A DNA stretch of 64,000 nucleotides from Flavobacterium crocinum (GTDB taxonomy: Bacteria > Bacteroidota > Bacteroidia > Flavobacteriales > Flavobacteriaceae): the NCBI RefSeq assembly GCF_003122385.1, contig NZ_CP029255.1, positions 5,146,001 through 5,210,000 of the forward strand, given 5' to 3'. Positions 36,815-46,436 of this stretch are shown here, one piece after another (the stretch's first letter is position 1; each line of letters opens with the position of its first letter). The notes under the pieces were generated by a model. It ran no database searches, was not told the DNA's origin, and worked only from the letters and a program-made list of their open reading frames with translations. A program made the translations under genes and the position numbers.

Positions 36815-38392
36815 TTAGAAATTTGGAGCATTAACATCCCACCAAGTTCTTGTTCCTCCGTTATCTGGCCCGTTAAGTTTTGAAATACCTGTTTTAAGAC
36901 CGTCTGGATTTCCGTCTTTTTCAGTAGATACAAAGTTTATTCTTCTTACACCAAACTCAGTTGTGATTGCACCAGCACTTTGATTGTTAAGAATTGGCAA
37001 TAATTTAGGATAACCAGTTCTGCGGTGTTCAGCCCAAGCTTCCATACCGTCAGGGAAATTAGCAATCCATTTTTGAGTAATGATTTTTTGCAATTTCACT
37101 TCGTTACTTGCAGTTTCATCCCAAGCAACAGTTACTTTATTTACAGCTAAACCGCTATTAAATGGAGCAACTGGATCTACGTAATCTTTAGCTGTTTTTA
37201 CATTATTTGCAATATAGTCAGCAGCACCACCTACCGAAAGCTGTTCAAAAGAAGCCGTAATACCTGCTTTGTATAATGTCGCAGCATCACCGCCCATATT
37301 CCAACCTCTTAAAGCTCCTTCTGCTCTCAAGAAGTAAATCTCAGCAGCGTTTAACCAAACAACTTGTTTGTCTTCATCTATTATCTTACCAAAATTCGAA
37401 AAATTAATGTGTTTTGACTTATCGCCAAGATTACCACCAGTACGGATTCCTTTATATTCTCCAGGAAACTCTTCTGAAGTTTTAAAATAAACACTTATTC
37501 TAGGATCATTATACCCTCCCATGATAGACTCCATATCTGCAGACATACGGCTATCATTATATTCATAAGCTGCAACTCTAAGTGGGTGTTGCGAAACATC
37601 TTTATTCACAATAAAGCTGTCTGCATTTACTGTCATTACGCCAAATTTTTGGCTAACTGCTTTTTCAGCTTCCGCTTTAGCTAATGTTGGATTTGCTTTT
37701 ACAATACGCATTGCTAATCTTAAACGTAAAGAGTTTGCATATCTAACCCATTTTGTATAGTCTCCTTTATAAGTCGAACGATCGATTTTTGTAAAAGAAC
37801 TTGCTTCTCCTGCATCAATTCTTTTTGTTAATTCTGCAACAGCAAAATCTAAATCTTTAAACATTAAACCATAAGCCTCTTCTTGAGAATCATAACCGAT
37901 TGCTGCATCTGTAGTACCTAATTTAGAATAAACTATTGGTCCCCAAGAATCGGCAGCTTTATGTAAAGTCTGTACTTTTACTATTGTTGCCAAAGCATAA
38001 AACTCATCATATTTACCTTTAGATGCAGCTTCAACTTTTAAGTAATTTGCCATTACTTGCGTGTAAATAGCTTCCCAGCCCCAAAGGTTCCAGTTATCAG
38101 AAAGTGCATAAGAAAGATTATTATTACCATCAAAACCTGGTGCTGTAGTATATCCACCCCAAGTGTTACCCGATAAATCAATAGCTACTTGATATTTCCA
38201 ACCTGGCACATTTACCATCACATTGTCAAACATTGTAGTAAAAGGACCTTTAATATGATTAAAGTCTTGCGTTAGTTCCTCTTGTGTAAAACCATCAGGA
38301 TTACTATTAATCTCGTCAAAATTATCTGTACAACCAACTAAAGCCAAAAGACCAAGACAGATTAGTGATTTTTTTATATTATTTGTTTTCAT
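36815..38392 (-). CDS. SusD/RagB-family glycan-binding lipoprotein
   Basis: The 525-residue lipoprotein (lipobox LLALVGC, cysteine about 21) is of the SusD-like type, with NSNPDGFTQEELTQDFNH at the N-terminus. Tetratricopeptide-like helices carry motifs such as YTKWVRYANSLRLRLAMRIVKANP near 215-238 and a C-terminal WIANFPDGMEAWAEHRRTGYP near 440-460. It caps the SusC pore and binds the incoming oligosaccharide. It starts 10 bases after susC. Position with nagB and GH20 suggests GlcNAc-containing oligomers. Confidence 0.93.
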   Translation of the reverse strand: MKTNNIKKSLICLGLLALVGCTDNFDEINSNPDGFTQEELTQDFNHIKGPFTTMFDNVMVNVPGWKYQVAIDLSGNTWGGYTTAPGFDGNNNLSYALSDNWNLWGWEAIYTQVMANYLKVEAASKGKYDEFYALATIVKVQTLHKAADSWGPIVYSKLGTTDAAIGYDSQEEAYGLMFKDLDFAVAELTKRIDAGEASSFTKIDRSTYKGDYTKWVRYANSLRLRLAMRIVKANPTLAKAEAEKAVSQKFGVMTVNADSFIVNKDVSQHPLRVAAYEYNDSRMSADMESIMGGYNDPRISVYFKTSEEFPGEYKGIRTGGNLGDKSKHINFSNFGKIIDEDKQVVWLNAAEIYFLRAEGALRGWNMGGDAATLYKAGITASFEQLSVGGAADYIANNVKTAKDYVDPVAPFNSGLAVNKVTVAWDETASNEVKLQKIITQKWIANFPDGMEAWAEHRRTGYPKLLPILNNQSAGAITTEFGVRRINFVSTEKDGNPDGLKTGISKLNGPDNGGTRTWWDVNAPNF

Positions 38393-38402
38393 GATGTTTT
38401 AA

Positions 38403-41400
38403 TTAGAAAGTTACATTTAAATTAAGACCAATACTTCTTGTTGATGGTAAACCATAAATATCAACACCTTGTAAGCCCTGACCTGTACTTAAAGCAATGT
38501 TTGGATCGAATGGTGCATCTTTATAAAAGAAGAATAAGTTTCTTGCGATTAATGATAAAGTTGCTGTGTTAACAAAAGGAATTGCTTTTTTGTTGAAAGT
38601 ATATCCAAGTGAAACCTCTCTTAAACTAACGTTTGTAGCGCTGTATACATATTCAGCTGTTGCTCCATTAAGTCCGCCTACAGCTTCATAGTATTTCTGA
38701 GGATCCATATTAGTTACTTTTGTACCATCAGGCATTACTGCATTTACTGCAACACCACCAGCATTTCTAGCATCTCCAGATCTTTTTGATACTCCATAAA
38801 AATCATTCATAGATTCAGTAATACTCATTACATCACCTCCAAAACGCCCATCAATTAAGAAATTAGCTGTAAAAGAACCAAATTTAAATGTGTTTGACCA
38901 GCCTAACATAAAATCAGGGTTTGCATTACCAACTTCGTGGAAGTCAGCTTCAACAGCTAAATTTCCATTATTATCTAAAACAATTTCGCCATTATCATTT
39001 CTCACAATACCTTTTCCTTCGATCACACCAAATGGTCTTCCTTCAGTTAAAGAGTATCTGTAATTAATATTATTTACAGGAGTTAATGGAATTTTACCTC
39101 CTAATTCTGCTGGAATTTCTTTTACTTTATTTCTATTGTGAGAATAATTTACCATAGTTTCCCATGAGAATTTTTGCCCTTCAATAATTTTTCCGCTAAC
39201 AACAAGTTCAAGTCCTTTATTTTCTATGCTACCAGCATTTATTCCGTAGAAAGTATAACCGTAAGGGTTTGTTGCTGGAGCTGGAACTTGAATGTATTGA
39301 TTTTTAGTTTCTGAGTTGTAGTAAGAAATTTCGAAACCTAATCTATTGTTGAACATTCTCCATTCAGTACCAAATTCAAATTCTGATTTCAATTCAGGTT
39401 TTAATCCTTCACCTGGTCTTGGCCCTACTACAGGAGGAATAATATTACCTCCTTGAATAGTTGATTTTGGAGAAGTTACAAAAGCAGAAACATCATTCCC
39501 CACTTGAGCGTAAGTTCCTCTCACTTTTCCGAAGTTAATCCATTCTGGCATTGTTGCCATTTCACTAATAAGAGCAGTAACCCCTACAGATGGATAAAAA
39601 TAAGATGGACTATCAGTATTTACTAAAGTAGAAGACCAATCATTACGTCCTGTAACATCTAAATACAACATATTTTTATAACCAAAAGTTGCAGAAGCAA
39701 AAATTGACTGAACCTCTCTTGAAGAACCTGTAGCCTGAAGGCTTAAGTTATCTAAACCACTTGCACTTGCAAAATTCCCTAAGGTAAACAAGTTAGCATT
39801 TACAAGTCCGCCAACAATACCAGAATCTAACGTAGTCTGTTGATTTGCTAATGTATTATTGATACTTGCTCCTACGATAGCATTAAAGCTAAAATCTTCG
39901 TTGAAATTAGTATTAATTTTAGCAATCAAATCCCCATAACGTTGTGTGCTTAAATTGGCAACGTTTATATATCTACCGTTTATATTAGATAAAGAAGTAT
40001 TGGTTGTAGCATAAATCTTTTTATCATAATCGTTTTCAACTCTATTATAGCTATATCTTGCTGCAATGCTTAACCAATTGTTTGCTTTGTATTCTAGAGC
40101 TAAATTTCCGTTGAAGAAATTATCTTTATCAAGAGATTTATTTCTATTAATTAACCAATAAGGATTCTGAACATAAATATCAGCATTTGGTGCGCTGTAA
40201 AAGTTTTGACCGTATAGGTTTCTAGAAGGAATAAATGTTTCAAAATTATCTTTATAATAATTAAAGTCATTTCCTCTTTGGAACAAATAAACTCCCGTTA
40301 ATGGATTTGAATACAATCCGTTTACAGGTCTGTTGCTGATAGTCTGAGTTGTATATTTAGCGTCAGCAGAAACAGTTAATTTATTGTTGAAAAATTTACC
40401 TGTCTGGCGAATTCCAAAGTTATTTTTCTTTAATCCATTTCCTTCAATAACTCCTGAAGCAGCTGTATTAGCATAAGAAATACTAGTTGAAGAAACCTCA
40501 GATCCAGTTGTAAAAGCAGCAGAAGTAATTTGTGTAACTCCTGTGTTAAAGAAGTCTTTTACGAAATCATTTGAAGATACTTTTCCTCCCCAAGATTTTT
40601 GTGCATTTGCTGTTCCATATTCATACTGAAATTCTGGTAATGAATGAACAGATTCAAAAGTAGTAACAGAAGAAATTGCTAAATTCCCAGTGTTCTCTTT
40701 AACTTTTTTAGAAGACAATAAAATAACCCCATTTGCTCCTTGTGATCCGTACAAAACTGAAGCGGCAGCACCTTTAAGCACAGTCATTCCTTCGTAATCG
40801 TCTGGATTAATCAAAGAAATAACATCCCCTCCATCACGGTTACCTCCAGCAGTACTACCAAATGAATCATTTGACGCATTTGTATTACCCTGCTGATTTG
40901 AAGTACCATTATACATAGGAATACCATCAATAACATAAAGTGGCTGGCTATTCATGATAGAAGAGTTACCGCGAATTACAACTTTTGTAGATCCTCCAGT
41001 ACCACCAGAACTTTTTGTTACTGCAACACCCGCAACTTTACCTGCAATTGTATTAATAACGTTGGCATCTTTTACACGAGTCAACTCTTCTCCTTTAAGT
41101 TCTTGAGCAGCGTATGTCAAAGATTTTCTTGTTTTCTTAACACCTAAAGAAGTTACCACAACTTCATTCAATGCATTTGAAGCTCCTTGAACCATTTTTA
41201 CATTAATTGTAGCAGCATCTCCTACAACAATTGTTTGAGTTTCCAGTCCAACATAAGTAAAAACTAAAGTCTGACCTTTTTGAACTTCGATTGAATACAA
41301 TCCGTCAAAATCGGTAGTTGTTCCCTTTTGACCTCCTTGTACTGCAACAGAAGCACCTGGTAATGGCATACCATCAGAATCTGTAATCACACCCTTGACA

Positions 41401-41468
41401 CTTTTTACTTGTGCAAGCGAAACCTGCGCTGTAAAAACAATCATAAAGATTAAGAAAATTTTTTTCAT
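38403..41468 (-). CDS. SusC/RagA-family TonB-dependent outer-membrane transporter
   Basis: The 1021-residue protein has a signal peptide (about 1-19). A carboxypeptidase-regulatory domain ([22 protein letters not shown], about 24-45) and a TonB-dependent plug (about 110-250, with [14 protein letters not shown] near 176-189) precede a long beta barrel ending GLNLNVTF. It imports oligosaccharides through the outer membrane using TonB energy. It is the first gene of the leftward operon, and a double GTCGTTGGT element lies upstream, so it is probably switched on by the LytTR regulator encoded nearby. Confidence 0.95.
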
Positions 41469-41495
41469 GTTTATTTTATTTTGTTAGTTATGAAG

Positions 41496-41565
41496 TAAAA
41501 TTATTCTTAAGACATTGTTAAAAAAAATAAATTAAACCAACGACAACAAAATTTAAACCAACGAC
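41496..41565 (-). promoter_or_regulatory. susC promoter with double LytTR-like operator
   Basis: On the minus strand GTCGTTGGT (distal, 41565-41557) and GTCGTTGGT (proximal, 41544-41536) repeat with 21-base spacing. Exactly 32 bases after the proximal copy comes TAATTTTA (41503-41496), a -7-like element. Two half-sites 21 bases apart are typical of LytTR-family binding. Confidence 0.75.
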
Positions 41566-41600
41566 ATAAATCATTCAATAATGCGTTTTGCGAAAACGTT
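41555..41600. repeat. 46-base block shared by susC and subtilase upstream regions
   Basis: The block from AAACCAACGACATAAATCAT to GAAAACGTT recurs at 44333-44378 with one mismatch. It ends in the inverted repeat CGTTTT-GCG-AAAACG (41584-41598), which could bind a second regulator. The remaining sequence to 41776 is AT-rich with nothing recognisable. Confidence 0.85.
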
Positions 41601-41776
41601 TTCCTGTTACAACAATATTGGTTTTTACTATATTTTTACAATTATTCTTCATCTAAAAATTAAAAACAATAACAAATTCACAATATTAAAAATCAAATTT
41701 TCAGCCAAATTGTTATTATGGTAATTTTATGTTAACAAATTTTAGATTTAATGAAAACTATATCTTTCCAAAAAAG

Positions 41777-41824
41777 AATACCTGATTGTATTTCATTAAA
41801 AATGATAAAATACAATCAGGTATT
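41777..41824 (-). terminator. Terminator of the subtilase gene
   Basis: AATACCTGATTGTATTT (41777-41793) and its exact complement (41808-41824) form a 17-base-pair stem with a 14-base loop. On the minus strand it is followed by CTTTTTT. It lies 35 bases beyond the subtilase stop. Confidence 0.85.
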
Positions 41825-41858
41825 GCTTTAGAAATGTTGTTGTTCCTTTAAGTCTCTA

Positions 41859-44198
41859 TTATTCAATTATAACTTGATGACTTTCTGTTTTTCCATTAAT
41901 ATTTACATGTAATACATAAATTCCTTTTCGAAACTTACTTACATCAATAACTCCCTTATTATCAACTATGGAAATACTTCTTTGCTCTTTTCCGTTTAAG
42001 TCATATAATGTTGCTGTAATTGGGATATTAAGATTTTCCGTTTCATTTTTGTTAGACAAATCTATATTAATGATGTCGCTTGACGGATTTGGATAGACAT
42101 TATACAAAAAGCTATTCGATTTTGAATTTGAATCTGCTAAAGTTTGGGTTGACAATTTAGAAGAACATCCTCCATACATTTTTCGAATAGCAGTGAGGCC
42201 ACAAGAAGTATCTGCTTCTACTTTCAATATTCCTCCGCTACATCCAAAAGGGACTGTATATGTTCCTGCTGAATTGGCAGTATATATTAAGGTTGATTCT
42301 CCTCTGTAAATTTTATACGGAGGAGCTCCGCCATATATATAAATATCGACTTGACCACTTGGTCCAACACCCGATGAAGTAACTGTAAAATTACTACCTA
42401 CTGTAATGTTTTTAGTAATCGTTCTATAACCACATGATGCATTACCATAATAAAGATTAAGAGTAATAGGACCATTAACTACTTGGGAGGTTCTTGTCAA
42501 TGTTACAGAACTTGTGTTATTTCCTGAAAGCGTAACCAAATTACTTCCCTGCGTTACTGACCAATTATAGGTTGTCGCACCAGATGGTCCTGCGTATGTT
42601 GCATTAGTACAGATTCCATCATTTCCTGTTATTACTGGTAATGAACTCATACAAGCTAACAAAGAAGCTGCATAAGCATCTACTAACCCATATCCCATTT
42701 CTGTATTCCATGTTCCATTTGATCTCCCAGCTGTTGTTGTATAAGAATAACTTCCTACTTTTTGAGATGTTTGTTCAATAATATCTCGAACCTGCTGACC
42801 TGTCAAATTAGGATTAACAGAAAGTATCAAAGCACTAATACCAGCTACATGCGGCGCAGCCATTGAAGTACCACTTTCAGGAAGTGTCAGATTTCCAGGT
42901 ATTGTTGATAAAATATTACTTCCTGGAGCTACAACATCTAATTTTGCACCGTAACCCGAAAAATTAGATCGAGCACCGACAGATGTTATGGCACCGACAG
43001 TCAAAATATTATCATTAAAATAAGCTGGATAGTCCATTACAGGAGCATAATTACCAGAAGCAAAAACAACTATAGCTCCTTTTCCATTTCTTCCTTCGTT
43101 AATAGCCTGTGTAATAGATTGCTCAAGTATTGCACTATATAGCTGTCCATAATAATATCCTCCTTTATCTCCCCACGAATTATTAATGACGTCTGCTTGA
43201 TTTAGACGCGCCCAGCTTATCCCACTCGCAAGCTCTGCTGAAATTGTATAAGTTGGCAACAAAGAATGACTTACAGTCATTATTTTTGATAATGGGGCAA
43301 CCCCAACTACTTGTAAATTGTTATCCCTAATTGCTCCAATTGTTCCTGCAACATGAGTACCATGTGTATTACCATTGATAAAAACACTTGGTGAAGATCC
43401 TGACTGTGCATCAAAACTTAAAGGAGAAATATTACCTGCCAAATCATTATGGGTTTTATCTATTCCCTGGTCAACCACTGCTATTTTTACACCATTTCCT
43501 TGTGATACTGTCCAAGCCTGACATGCATTTATGTCAATATTGGGATTAGCGGTATTATTTAGCCCCCATAAACTTCCAAAATCAGGATCATTTGTACAAG
43601 TCTTTTTAAAATCAAACATAAAAGCAGGATCTACATCTGCAAAAAGGCCTGTTTCATAAAACTGATTAGATAAATCTACTGAATTCCCATTAGCTCCTTT
43701 TTTAACAGAAAGAATATACCATTCTGGCATATATGGAACCTGCTTAACAATATCAACAGCTTTTTCTGAGGCAGTTTTTTGTAGTAATTTAAGATCTTGT
43801 ACATCTTTCAATTTGACGTAAAAATAACTTGAAGTTCCAATAGGTTTAGCATCTCCTCTTTTATAATATAAAGAGACACTCTTAATACCTGGATTTTCTC
43901 TGAGCTTTTTAATTCTTTGATTAAACTCTGCGTCCGTTTGGTCATTTTTAAATTCTAGTTTTGCCTTCTTTTCACTTGCATTTTTTGATTTATCAGCTGA
44001 GAGTTCAAATTCTTTAATTCCCAAAGCTGTTATAGCAGACTTATCTACATCTTGTTCTGTACTGATATTAACAAAACCTTTATCAACAGTCAAATTAACT
44101 TTTTTCCCTTTATAATAGTAATAAGGTGCTTCTTGTGCCCGTAATCCTAAAAAACTAATTAAAAAAACGCAAATAGAAATGAGTAATTTATTTTTCAT
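41859..44198 (-). CDS. T9SS-exported subtilisin-like serine protease (S8)
   Basis: The 779-residue protein has a signal peptide (about 1-21). A long propeptide-like region (about 22-210) precedes a subtilase domain with the catalytic triad in VKIAVVDQGIDKTHND (Asp near 240), GNTHGTHVAGTIGA (His near 283) and ESGTSMAAPHVAG (Ser near 444). After this come Ig-like modules and a type A T9SS sorting domain (FLYNVYPNPSSDIINI near 700, ending GKTESHQVIIE). It should be secreted or surface-attached and degrade protein. It shares its operator block with susC, so it is probably co-regulated with amino-sugar uptake. A typical chitin locus would have a chitinase in this place. Confidence 0.92.
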   Translation of the reverse strand: MKNKLLISICVFLISFLGLRAQEAPYYYYKGKKVNLTVDKGFVNISTEQDVDKSAITALGIKEFELSADKSKNASEKKAKLEFKNDQTDAEFNQRIKKLRENPGIKSVSLYYKRGDAKPIGTSSYFYVKLKDVQDLKLLQKTASEKAVDIVKQVPYMPEWYILSVKKGANGNSVDLSNQFYETGLFADVDPAFMFDFKKTCTNDPDFGSLWGLNNTANPNIDINACQAWTVSQGNGVKIAVVDQGIDKTHNDLAGNISPLSFDAQSGSSPSVFINGNTHGTHVAGTIGAIRDNNLQVVGVAPLSKIMTVSHSLLPTYTISAELASGISWARLNQADVINNSWGDKGGYYYGQLYSAILEQSITQAINEGRNGKGAIVVFASGNYAPVMDYPAYFNDNILTVGAITSVGARSNFSGYGAKLDVVAPGSNILSTIPGNLTLPESGTSMAAPHVAGISALILSVNPNLTGQQVRDIIEQTSQKVGSYSYTTTAGRSNGTWNTEMGYGLVDAYAASLLACMSSLPVITGNDGICTNATYAGPSGATTYNWSVTQGSNLVTLSGNNTSSVTLTRTSQVVNGPITLNLYYGNASCGYRTITKNITVGSNFTVTSSGVGPSGQVDIYIYGGAPPYKIYRGESTLIYTANSAGTYTVPFGCSGGILKVEADTSCGLTAIRKMYGGCSSKLSTQTLADSNSKSNSFLYNVYPNPSSDIINIDLSNKNETENLNIPITATLYDLNGKEQRSISIVDNKGVIDVSKFRKGIYVLHVNINGKTESHQVIIE

Positions 44199-44273
44199 AA
44201 GTTTTAGATTTTATCCACCAATACTTATTCAGTTATTTAAGAAATAAGCTATTGATTACATTAGTTAATGTGT

Positions 44274-44343
44274 TAAATATATTGTTAAAATAAATTTATT
44301 TAAAATTTTTTATACCAACTGCCACTTTCTGTAAACCAACGAC
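44274..44343 (-). promoter_or_regulatory. Subtilase promoter with double LytTR-like operator
   Basis: On the minus strand GTCGTTGGT (44343-44335) and GCAGTTGGT (44322-44314) are 21 bases apart; 32 bases after the proximal site comes TATATTTA (44281-44274). The geometry matches the susC promoter exactly. Confidence 0.72.
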
Positions 44344-44378
44344 ATAAATCATTCAATAATGCGTTTTACGAAAACGTT
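44333..44378. repeat. Second copy of the 46-base shared block
   Basis: It is identical to 41555-41600 except G to A in the centre of the palindrome (CGTTTT-ACG-AAAACG). The rest of the gap to the kinase gene holds no other recognisable signal. Confidence 0.85.
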
Positions 44379-44519
44379 CTATTTAAAAAATAAAACACCA
44401 TTTAAGTTTATTTGCGATTTTTTATTCAAAAAAATTGCGACTTTGCCTTTAATTGTTTAAAGTTGTACAATATTTCACTCTTGTTAACAAAAACCAAAAA
44501 TCCAACCGAAATAAGCCAA

Positions 44520-45572
44520 TTGAAAGAAATTCGAAAAGTTAAGTTTAACATAAAGCTGCAAAATCACTTTTGGTTTTGGGGCGTGTATTTTACATTAAAT
44601 TTTTTACGATGGGGAGCTTACTTTAATGATTATCCCTACGCATTCAAATCGAACTTAATTGAGTTCTCTTTGGTTATTCCTTTGGTATATCTGAATTTAT
44701 TTGTTTTAGTTCCTAAATATGTACTAAAGCAGAAGTATATTATGTATACTTTTTTATTACTGTTGAGTTTATTTGCGATTTATTTACTTAAAACAGCACT
44801 TACCTATTACATTATCTCCGAAAATATCTGGCCGGAAGCGAATCGAGAATACCATCCGTTCGAAATCAATCACATTGTTGCTGTTTGTATTGGAGAACTC
44901 TATGTTTTGGCAATGGCATCGTCAGTATATCTTACTTTAACTTGGCTCAAAGAACGAGAAAGAAACAGATCGCTGAGAGAAAATCAGTTTAAAATCAAAT
45001 TAAAATATCTCGAAAACCAAATTCAGCCACATTTTTTCTTTAATACCTTAAACAACTTATACGCATTATCCTTAGAATCTTCTAAAAAAGTTCCGGATGT
45101 AATTATTAAACTTTCCAACTTAATGGAATATGTACTCTATGATGTAAAAGGTACTAAGTTTGTTCCTTTAATAAAAGAGATTGACTACATTCAGAATTAT
45201 ATCGAAATTGAAAAACTTCGTTTCGAAAATGTAGAAGTAACTATGAATCTGGAATCGGATATTGAAGATGTTGTTGTTCCACCGCTGATTTTTATTTCAT
45301 TAGTTGAAAATGCGTTTAAACATGGCGGTTTAAATAATAAAAACTTAAAAATCAAAATCAATTGCAAGGTTATCGATAATAAAATTCTTGATTTTGAAAT
45401 CTTAAATAATTTTGTAATTTCACAAAATCAGAAAGCCAAACGTGGAATTGGGTTAGTAAATACAAAAAAGAGACTAAAACTTATTTACCGAAACAACTTC
45501 TCTCTGAAACAAAAAACCAAACTTAATTTCTACATAACCAGATTACAAATACCAACTCATAATGAAGATTAA
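44520..45572 (+). CDS. LytS-type sensor histidine kinase
   Basis: This membrane kinase has about four transmembrane segments in its first half (from HFWFWGVYFTLNFLRW on). The His_kinase (PF06580-type) domain follows, with the phosphoacceptor histidine in NQIQPHFFFNTLNNLYALS, then a HATPase region with PPLIFISLVENAFKHGGL and KRGIGLVNTKKRLKLIY. No ATG lies near the start; I place it at the TTG giving MKEIRKVKFNIKLQ (about 350 residues). TTG codons at 44481 and 44412 are alternatives. It overlaps the regulator gene by 11 bases, so the two are translated together. The signal sensed is unknown. Confidence 0.88.
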   Translation: MKEIRKVKFNIKLQNHFWFWGVYFTLNFLRWGAYFNDYPYAFKSNLIEFSLVIPLVYLNLFVLVPKYVLKQKYIMYTFLLLLSLFAIYLLKTALTYYIISENIWPEANREYHPFEINHIVAVCIGELYVLAMASSVYLTLTWLKERERNRSLRENQFKIKLKYLENQIQPHFFFNTLNNLYALSLESSKKVPDVIIKLSNLMEYVLYDVKGTKFVPLIKEIDYIQNYIEIEKLRFENVEVTMNLESDIEDVVVPPLIFISLVENAFKHGGLNNKNLKIKINCKVIDNKILDFEILNNFVISQNQKAKRGIGLVNTKKRLKLIYRNNFSLKQKTKLNFYITRLQIPTHNED

Positions 45573-46263
45573 ATGCGTGTTAATTGATGACGAGCCTTTA
45601 GCGATCAAAGTCCTGCAAAATTATTTTACCAATTTTACAGATTTTGAAGTTATTGCAACATTCAACAACTCCCTGGAGGCGCTGGACTTCATTAACAGCA
45701 CACAGGTTGATGCTGTATTTCTGGATATCAATATGCCAATGATGACCGGTTTTGAACTCATTAGTTTAATTGAAAGCAAAACCAAAGTAATTATCACAAC
45801 CGCTTTTAGAGAATTTGCGGCCGAAAGTTATGATCTCGATGTATTGGATTATTTAGTAAAACCAATTCCGCTGCCAAGATTTATAAAGTGCATCAATAAA
45901 ATCACAACCGAATACAATCTCAAAAACAATATTAAAGTAGAAAACGCAAAAGGCGACTCGCATATTTTTATCAAAGTCGATAAAAAAATGATGAAAATTA
46001 ATATTGAGGAAATTTTGTTTGTAGAAGGAATGAAAGAATATATCAAAGTTGTCACGCCCGACAAAACTTATATTACCCACAAATCTCTCACCTCTTTATC
46101 CGAAGAATTACCTGCAGATCGCTTTCTTAGGATACATAAATCTTATGTCATAGCGTTAAATAAGGTGAAATCTATCGAAGGAAACCGTGTTCAGATCCAA
46201 TCTTACAACATTCCAATAGGCAGAAACTACAGTAAAGATGTTAAAAATAAAATTTTAGAATAA
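45562..46263 (+). CDS. LytTR-family response regulator
   Basis: The 233-residue regulator has an N-terminal receiver domain (LIDDEPLAIKVL at 5-16, phosphoacceptor Asp in VFLDINMPMM near 55, TTAF near 82 and KPIP near 103) and a C-terminal LytTR DNA-binding domain (about 130-230, with VEGMKEYIKVVTPDKTYITH and RFLRIHKSYVIALNKV). LytTR proteins bind two direct repeats about 21 bases apart. Such repeats occur upstream of susC, the subtilase and the transporter, so this protein is their likely regulator. That link is inference. Confidence 0.92.
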   Translation: MKIKCVLIDDEPLAIKVLQNYFTNFTDFEVIATFNNSLEALDFINSTQVDAVFLDINMPMMTGFELISLIESKTKVIITTAFREFAAESYDLDVLDYLVKPIPLPRFIKCINKITTEYNLKNNIKVENAKGDSHIFIKVDKKMMKINIEEILFVEGMKEYIKVVTPDKTYITHKSLTSLSEELPADRFLRIHKSYVIALNKVKSIEGNRVQIQSYNIPIGRNYSKDVKNKILE

Positions 46264-46323
46264 TTCATTTCTTAAATTCATTTTATAAGTAGGTTAAAAT
46301 TAACACTTTGTTGAAAAAAGAGT

Positions 46324-46393
46324 GTCGTTGGTATAAATTTAACATTATTTATGCCCTTTTATTTTTTTTTGATAATCCTAACAAATATATTTA
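46324..46393 (+). promoter_or_regulatory. Transporter promoter with LytTR-like half-site
   Basis: GTCGTTGGT (46324-46332) lies 53 bases before TATATTTA (46386-46393). This equals 32 plus 21, so it corresponds to the distal site of the susC and subtilase promoters. The proximal position (46345-46353) is degenerate. Confidence 0.6.
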
Positions 46394-46436
46394 CGGTCTT
46401 CAAAAAACAATAAAATAAAAAATTAACCTTATTCTT

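Noticed and set aside
44412..44519. N-terminal extension of the LytS-type kinase from the TTG at 44412
   Set aside because: The added residues look like translated leader sequence; family proteins begin shortly before the first membrane helix, which fits the TTG at 44520 better.
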